A stretch of DNA of 9,558 nt from an uncultured Bacilli bacterium (GTDB lineage Bacteria; Bacillota_I; Bacilli_A; RF39; UBA660): contig CAKOXR010000037.1 of assembly GCA_934130215.1 (NCBI GenBank), positions 1 to 9,558 on the forward strand, in the 5' to 3' direction. The position numbers and the translations under genes were made by a program. Below are positions 5,385 through 9,558 of the stretch, piece after piece; the stretch's first letter is position 1, and each line of letters opens with the position of its first letter. The notes beneath the pieces are model-generated. The model made no database searches. It was not told where the DNA came from and saw nothing but the letters and a program-made list of their open reading frames with translations.

Positions 5385-7564
5385 TATTCCTCCTTAGATC
5401 CTAGTTTAACTAAAACTTCTCTTGGTTTTGAACCATTATTTGGTCCAATTATACCCCTTTCTTCTAATATATCAATAGCTCTTGCAGCTCTATTATATCC
5501 TAATCTAAATTTTCTTTGTAAAAGTGAAGCACTTGCTTTTCCTTGTTCTACAACAAATTCAACAATTTGATTATATAATGGTTCATCATAATTATCAGAT
5601 GTATCAAAACTAGATTTTGCTCCCATTTCTTCATCATCCATCAAGAATGTTTCATCATATCTTGCTTTTTGTTGTCTTATTACATGATCTACAACTGCTG
5701 CTATTTCTTCTTCTGATACAAATGTTCCTTGTACACGGGTTGGTTGATTATCTCCTATTGGGAAAAATAACATATCTCCTTTTCCTAATAGTTTTTCAGC
5801 TCCTGTTGCATCTAATATTGTTCTTGAATCTATTCCACTTGAAACTGCAAATGCAATTCTTGATGGAATATTTGCTTTTATTAACCCTGTTATAACATCA
5901 GTTGATGGTCTTTGTGTTGCTACAATTAAATGTATTCCTGCTGCTCTTGCCATTTGTGTTATTCTCATAATAGAATCTTCTACTTCTTTTGCTGCAACTA
6001 ACATTAAATCTGCAAGTTCATCGATTATTACTACTATAAATGGCATTTTATGTAATTTTTCTTCTTCAGGTAATGTTTTATTTTGTTTTTCGATATACAT
6101 ATTATATCCTGCTATATTTTTATTACCCGTTCTTTCAAATTCATCATATCTTCTTTCCATTTCAGTAACTATTTTTTTAAGTGCAATATTTGCTTTTTTA
6201 GGATCTGTTACTACTGGTGTTAATAGATGTGGTACACCATTATAACAGCTTAATTCAACTTTTTTGGGATCAACTAATACTAATTTTACTTCATCTGGTT
6301 TTGTTCTCATTAGTATTGATATTATGAAACTATTTATACATACAGATTTACCAGATCCAGTTGTTCCAGACACTAATAAGTGTGGCATTTTATTTATTTC
6401 TGTTACTTTTGGTAATCCCATTATATCTTTTCCAAGAGCAACTAATAGTTTAGAATCCTTATTTGGATAATTTTCAAGTACTTCTCTTAATAATACTCCC
6501 ATTAAATTTTTATTTGGGACTTCTACTCCTACTGTTTTCTTTCCTGGTATTGGTGCTTCTATTCTAACATCTTTAGCAGCCATTGCAAGTGCAATTTCTT
6601 TATTTAATCCAAGTATTCTACTTACTTTAGTTCCAGATTTTATTTCTAGTTCATATTGTGTTACTGCAGGTCCGCAGTGATAAGATATTACTTTAGCTCC
6701 TTCTATTCCAAAATCTTTAAATACTTGTTCTAATACTGGTACATTTGTTTTTGCATATATATCATTAGTATTATCTTTTGTTTTTGGATTTTTCTTTAAT
6801 AATGTTATTGGTGGATACATATAACCACTTGTATCAATATTTTCAATTAATGGTTTATTTTCTTTTATTTCTGGTTTTATAGTTTTGATTTCATCTAATG
6901 TTTTTACTGTTTTTACTTCATTTTCATATTCTTCTTCTGCTTGTATAATTTCAGCTTTATCTTTTTTTCTATTTTTTAAATTCCATACTTTTTTAAAGAA
7001 AAGACCAATTTTTGTAAATACCGTTGTTATATTTATTTTAAATAGTATAATTATTCCAGTTATTAAAAGAATAGTGTTTACAACATAGCATCCTGTATAA
7101 TCAAATAATGATAGTAATAATGATGTGAATAATCCCCCTATTATTCCTCCTCCAACTACATAACTATATTCTGGTTTTTTAATGTTTTGTATTGCAATAA
7201 CAAAATTAGTATATGTATGATTCCATACTTCTTTTAAGTTTTCAACTCCTCCTTTTAGATAACTTGTATGAGCTAGTACTAGTATTGCTATTAATATTAA
7301 ATATAATCCCCATAATCTTGATGATGTAAAATATTTGGGTTTTGTTCTTTTTATTATTCTATACATTCCATCTATAAATACTAAAGCTAGTATTACTTTT
7401 CCATAAGCTCCCGCTAAAAAAGAAGCAAAAGCAACTATACCTTTTCCTATTATTCCAAATTCTCCGATTCCAATTATAGAAAATAATACTAAAAATAATC
7501 CGTATAATTCTGTTTTATAACTATTTTCTTTTTTTTCTTCTTTTTTCTTTTTTCTTTTTCCCAT
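5384..7564 (-). CDS. FtsK/SpoIIIE-family DNA translocase
   Basis: A hexameric ATP-driven pump that moves double-stranded DNA through the division septum; in sporulating Bacilli, SpoIIIE brings the chromosome into the forespore. The 726 residues show a very basic start (KRKKKKEEKK), about four membrane helices in the first 180 residues, a charged linker (about 195-270), then the alpha/beta motor. Walker A is GTTGSGKS (400-407) and Walker B is VVIIDELAD with D515/E516, followed by ARAAGIHLIVATQRPS. The C-terminal gamma winged helix contains LLQRKFRLGYNRAARAID (about 660-715), the DNA-sequence reader. The ATG at 7564 has GGAGG 7 bases upstream. Linkage to gerE/gerM and the four-helix N-terminus fit SpoIIIE, but FtsK and SpoIIIE cannot be separated by sequence alone, so no symbol is given. 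First gene of the operon with the LTA-synthase-like gene. Confidence 0.95.
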   Translation of the reverse strand: MGKRKKKKEEKKENSYKTELYGLFLVLFSIIGIGEFGIIGKGIVAFASFLAGAYGKVILALVFIDGMYRIIKRTKPKYFTSSRLWGLYLILIAILVLAHTSYLKGGVENLKEVWNHTYTNFVIAIQNIKKPEYSYVVGGGIIGGLFTSLLLSLFDYTGCYVVNTILLITGIIILFKINITTVFTKIGLFFKKVWNLKNRKKDKAEIIQAEEEYENEVKTVKTLDEIKTIKPEIKENKPLIENIDTSGYMYPPITLLKKNPKTKDNTNDIYAKTNVPVLEQVFKDFGIEGAKVISYHCGPAVTQYELEIKSGTKVSRILGLNKEIALAMAAKDVRIEAPIPGKKTVGVEVPNKNLMGVLLREVLENYPNKDSKLLVALGKDIMGLPKVTEINKMPHLLVSGTTGSGKSVCINSFIISILMRTKPDEVKLVLVDPKKVELSCYNGVPHLLTPVVTDPKKANIALKKIVTEMERRYDEFERTGNKNIAGYNMYIEKQNKTLPEEEKLHKMPFIVVIIDELADLMLVAAKEVEDSIMRITQMARAAGIHLIVATQRPSTDVITGLIKANIPSRIAFAVSSGIDSRTILDATGAEKLLGKGDMLFFPIGDNQPTRVQGTFVSEEEIAAVVDHVIRQQKARYDETFLMDDEEMGAKSSFDTSDNYDEPLYNQIVEFVVEQGKASASLLQRKFRLGYNRAARAIDILEERGIIGPNNGSKPREVLVKLGSKEE

Positions 7565-7588
7565 GTTGAAACCTCCATTATTAAATTA

Positions 7589-7615
7589 ATTATATCACAT
7601 TTTAATTTATAATTA
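7589..7615 (-). promoter_or_regulatory. Likely promoter of the translocase/LTA-synthase operon
   Basis: A perfect TATAAT (7589-7594) lies 25 bases before the start codon on the minus strand. The -35 is poor: with a 17-base spacer it is TTTAAT. The -10 is convincing; the exact promoter strength and sigma factor are not. Confidence 0.5.
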
Positions 7616-7746
7616 AACTATTATTTTTTATTTATTATATATACTTATTATTTTATTTATATAGTAATTTAATTATTTTTTAATAAAATAAGTATTATAA
7701 ATATTTATATATTTTTATAATAAAAAAAAAATTTAGTATTTTAACA
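7616..7746. other. AT-only spacer between the operon promoter and the IS remnant
   Basis: Almost pure A/T with homopolymer runs and no coding signal in any frame. It contains an imperfect inverted repeat (ATACTTAT near 7641 with ATAAGTAT ending near 7695), which could be a fold or just AT-rich chance. Nothing else can be supported here. Confidence 0.5.
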
Positions 7747-8380
7747 TGCAACCTATAAGATAGACTTCCAAAAAAGAAAAACTTAATTTATAGATTTTTA
7801 TTATAACTTATCATATAATATAAAAAAATAAGTGATAATAATGTCAAAAATATTATTTACAGATGCTAAAATAAAAAAATTAAGAAAAAAATAAATAGAT
7901 AATAAAAATGTATTTATCTACCATGAAAAATGCTAAAACATATGAATTATTTGCCTACTATATTTAAAAAATGTGACATAAATATTTCACTGGAAACAGA
8001 AAAAAAATTAAATTATAAAAGAAATTTAGTGTTAAATAAAAATATTATAATTCATTTTTATCAAGATATTCATTATATTAGTCAAAAATTCCATAATTTC
8101 TTAAAGAATAATAATTTTCAGTAATCTAGGTTTAGAAAAATAATTGTTTAGATAATGATTCTCAAAAATTTTATTTTATTCATATAAAGTATAAATTAAA
8201 TTTAGATACTTTTTATACTTTTAAAAATGTATATAATAAAATAAAAGATTATATTGAATATTATAATAATTATAAATATCAATGAAACTAAAAAAATGAC
8301 TCCAGTACAATACCAAAATCATTTATTTAAATTCATCACTAAACATTCTCTTTTTTATTTAATCCTTGACAGTGACTACA
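7747..8380 (+). mobile_element. Decayed, internally deleted IS3-family (IS150-like) insertion sequence
   Basis: The remains of both transposase reading frames run in order on the plus strand (see the pseudogene). The proposed ends begin TG (7747, TGCAACCTATAAGATAGAC) and finish CA (8380, GTGACTACA), the usual IS3 termini. Read inward, the ends share only partial similarity (TGCAACC against TGTAGTC), and no flanking target duplication is visible, so boundaries are tentative. An intact element of this group is about 1.2 to 1.5 kb, so roughly half is missing. It is the only plus-strand coding trace in the window. Confidence 0.75.
7841..8340 (+). pseudogene. IS3-family transposase remnant (OrfA start fused to OrfB end)
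   Basis: Read across three frames, the pieces align to an IS3/IS150 transposase. First piece, from ATG 7841: MSKILFTDAKIKKLRKK, the typical OrfA opening, then a stop. Second, from about 7936: YLPTIFKKCDINIS, like the OrfA HTH region, running without a gap into DIHYISQKFHNFLKNNNF, the OrfB segment after the second catalytic Asp. Third, from 8142: NCLDNDSQKFYF, which corresponds to the CLDNAPIESFF box, but the catalytic Glu position is Lys; then YNKIKDYIEYYNNYKYQ, a TGA where a conserved Trp is expected, a TAA, and MTPVQYQNHL. The end of OrfA and the first two-thirds of OrfB are deleted. It is dead by deletion, two frameshifts, several stops and loss of the DDE residues. Confidence 0.85.
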
Positions 8381-8594
8381 TTTATCTTTTTTACTATTCT
8401 TCTTTTTTATATTTTTTTATAAGTAAAATATTTATAAATCAATTAATATTTTACATTATATAAATATATACAATATTACTAAGATGATCCATCAATTTTA
8501 AGTTTATAACTTTAGAATTAATTATTTATTTTTATAATATATTTAATAATAATTTTTTTCTTTTTTTTAAAAACAAACTACTTCCAATACATAT
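8381..8594. other. AT-rich spacer downstream of the edge gene
   Basis: No gene is visible. The only structure is a perfect 10-bp inverted repeat, GTAAAATATT (8423-8432) with AATATTTTAC (8445-8454), with a 12-base loop and no U-run on either strand. A T/A-rich tract just after the edge gene's stop (8540-8575) could help end transcription, but no GC-containing terminator hairpin is present. Confidence 0.4.
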
Positions 8595-9558
8595 TTAATG
8601 ATTTCTTATAAGACGTGATCCTATACTACCATTAATACCAGCATAATATCCATACTCAGGTACATAAGCTTCTGCATGAATATCTGTTGAACTATTACTA
8701 GCACTATAGAAAAAAATACCTGCCCGCTCATCATCTATACCAAAAATACCACCAACATTCAAAATTCTACTTCCAGAAGATCTATAATAATAATCCTTAA
8801 TGCTTTCTTCAATATTACCAACAGTCACAGGTAAACTTATCAATGGGTTATTACTATCATACCCAAATTTAGATATATATCCATCATTACTACTATTTAT
8901 ATATCCCAATGCTTGATATTTTCCATCAAACACATCTGATGCATATGTTTTATAATCATAGTTTATGTATGCTTGATTATCTTTTATATTTATTCCATCA
9001 ACATATTCCCTTACATTACCATATATATCTTCAATACCTCTATAAATCATACTATGCTTGCCATCATTTATTAAACAACCTGATTTCATACCCATATCAT
9101 TTGTTTGCCCCATTATAACAGCACCCGATAAGCCTTGAGAATCATAATTGTTAGTATTTCCTTTTCCTAGTATAGTTTGCGAATCATAATCAGCATACTC
9201 TACTAAATAAAGTAATTGAATTATAAAATAATGATAATCCATTAATGAAAATTCATTACCTAAGTTTTTTACACTTTCCCTAAATATTGCAATTGTGGCA
9301 TTCGCTGATGGTAATACACCACTTCTAGATTTTACTTCAAATACCGTATTAGCGATTTCTCCATCTACATTATTATGAAATGCATCTGATCCTCCACTTA
9401 TTTTATACCTTCCAACACTAAATGGTTCTGAATACGAATATCCATCCTTATTATATTTTGATATATATTGATATTCTACATCATCAACTACTTCTCTTTT
9501 ATAATAAAATCCTGGTATATAAGTTAATACTTCCCCATTTGTTCCATCAAATTTAAAA
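8595..9558 (-). CDS. C-terminal part of a large protein with a C-type-lectin/FGE-like domain (partial)
   Basis: The reading frame stays open from the TAA at 8595 to the window edge, at least 320 residues; the ATG at 9242 is internal. Visible landmarks are GEVLTYIPGFYYKREVVDD, YISKYNKDGYSYSEPFSVGR, a block MDYHYFIIQLLYLVEYADY, then KHSMIYRGIEDIYGNVREYV, and a Gly/Ser/Tyr-rich end ..AGIFFYSASNSS.. closing with IGSRLI. From memory this pattern belongs to a family in gut Firmicutes and their phages with a C-type-lectin fold (FGE-sulfatase/Mtd-like), usually at the tip of phage tail or cell-surface binding proteins. Ligand binding is inference. Its N-terminus, and hence its secretion or phage origin, lies outside. 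It seems slightly richer in G+C than the flanking spacer and is followed by an IS remnant, as expected of an accessory region. Confidence 0.65.
   Translation of the reverse strand, partial: FKFDGTNGEVLTYIPGFYYKREVVDDVEYQYISKYNKDGYSYSEPFSVGRYKISGGSDAFHNNVDGEIANTVFEVKSRSGVLPSANATIAIFRESVKNLGNEFSLMDYHYFIIQLLYLVEYADYDSQTILGKGNTNNYDSQGLSGAVIMGQTNDMGMKSGCLINDGKHSMIYRGIEDIYGNVREYVDGINIKDNQAYINYDYKTYASDVFDGKYQALGYINSSNDGYISKFGYDSNNPLISLPVTVGNIEESIKDYYYRSSGSRILNVGGIFGIDDERAGIFFYSASNSSTDIHAEAYVPEYGYYAGINGSIGSRLIRNH

Noticed and set aside
5617..7088. Three plus-strand open frames (5617-5895, 6264-6470, 6885-7088)
   Set aside because: They lie opposite the translocase gene, have no ribosome sites and show composition expected from the reverse complement of a coding strand.
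7616..7746. Replication origin or partition site
   Set aside because: The tract is AT-rich, but there are no DnaA-box clusters, iterons or flanking replication genes.
7930..8124. 64-residue plus-strand open frame as an independent gene
   Set aside because: It is one frame-limited piece of the decayed IS3 transposase; its residues match OrfA and OrfB segments in order.
8423..8454. 10-bp inverted repeat as a terminator of the edge gene
   Set aside because: All-AT except the end pairs and no T-run on either strand; over 140 bases past the stop codon.
8254..8463. 69-residue plus-strand open frame as an independent gene
   Set aside because: It runs partly over the OrfB C-terminus in a different frame and then through AT-rich spacer; no start signals.
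8909..9118. Plus-strand open frame within the edge gene
   Set aside because: Antisense shadow of the long minus-strand frame.
8595..9242. Edge gene as a complete 215-residue protein starting at 9242
   Set aside because: The frame continues without a stop to the window edge, the upstream translation matches the same family, and no ribosome site precedes that ATG.
1..9558. CRISPR array or defence system
   Set aside because: No regularly spaced repeats and no cas, restriction, toxin-antitoxin or retron genes are visible.

Overview
The window looks like chromosomal DNA of a very AT-rich, low-GC Gram-positive bacterium (Firmicutes/Bacillota, on the Bacilli or Erysipelotrichia side). The evidence is a T-box leader, AGGAGG-type ribosome sites, textbook TTGNNN/TATAAT promoters, a homodimeric glycyl-tRNA synthetase, a lipoteichoic-acid-synthase-like enzyme and close relatives of Bacillus sporulation genes (gerE, gerM, spoIIIE-type translocase). 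All intact genes lie on the minus strand, so they are read from high to low coordinates. Translation fits the standard code: Trp is TGG, and the visible stops are TAA or TAG.

Layout, in transcription order. (1) 9558-8595: the C-terminal part of a large protein with a C-type-lectin/FGE-like ending. It is open at the window edge. (2) 8594-7565: about 1 kb without an intact gene. It holds the decayed, internally deleted remains of an IS3-family (IS150-like) insertion sequence on the plus strand (about 7747-8380), with AT-rich spacers on both sides. (3) 7564-3507: a two-gene operon of an FtsK/SpoIIIE DNA translocase and an LTA-synthase-family membrane enzyme, joined by a TAATG stop/start overlap. 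(4) 3425-2234: gerE (LuxR-type mother-cell regulator) with its own terminator, then a gerM-like double-GerMN-domain membrane protein. A candidate sigma-K-type promoter lies ahead of gerE. (5) 2199-2123: tRNA-Arg(UCU) with its own promoter and terminator. (6) 2031-1615: an unrecognised 138-residue protein with its own promoter. (7) 1625-80: promoter, an unusually short glycine T-box leader, and glyS. (8) 33-5: a strong promoter reading out of the window into the next gene.

Functionally the window mixes housekeeping (glyS, tRNA-Arg, DNA translocase, cell-envelope polymer synthesis) with late sporulation (gerE, gerM). The most interesting item is the glyS leader. It has a canonical antiterminator/T-box sequence, but its stem I seems reduced to a kink-turn-like base and a small hairpin with a GGA glycine codon in the loop. 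The apparent terminator helix encloses the antiterminator instead of competing with it. The second point is the conserved gerE-gerM pair with a sigma-K-like promoter, suggesting that this very AT-rich lineage sporulates or recently did. The third is the edge protein, whose C-terminal fold is the one used by diversity-generating-retroelement targets, although no retroelement is visible here.
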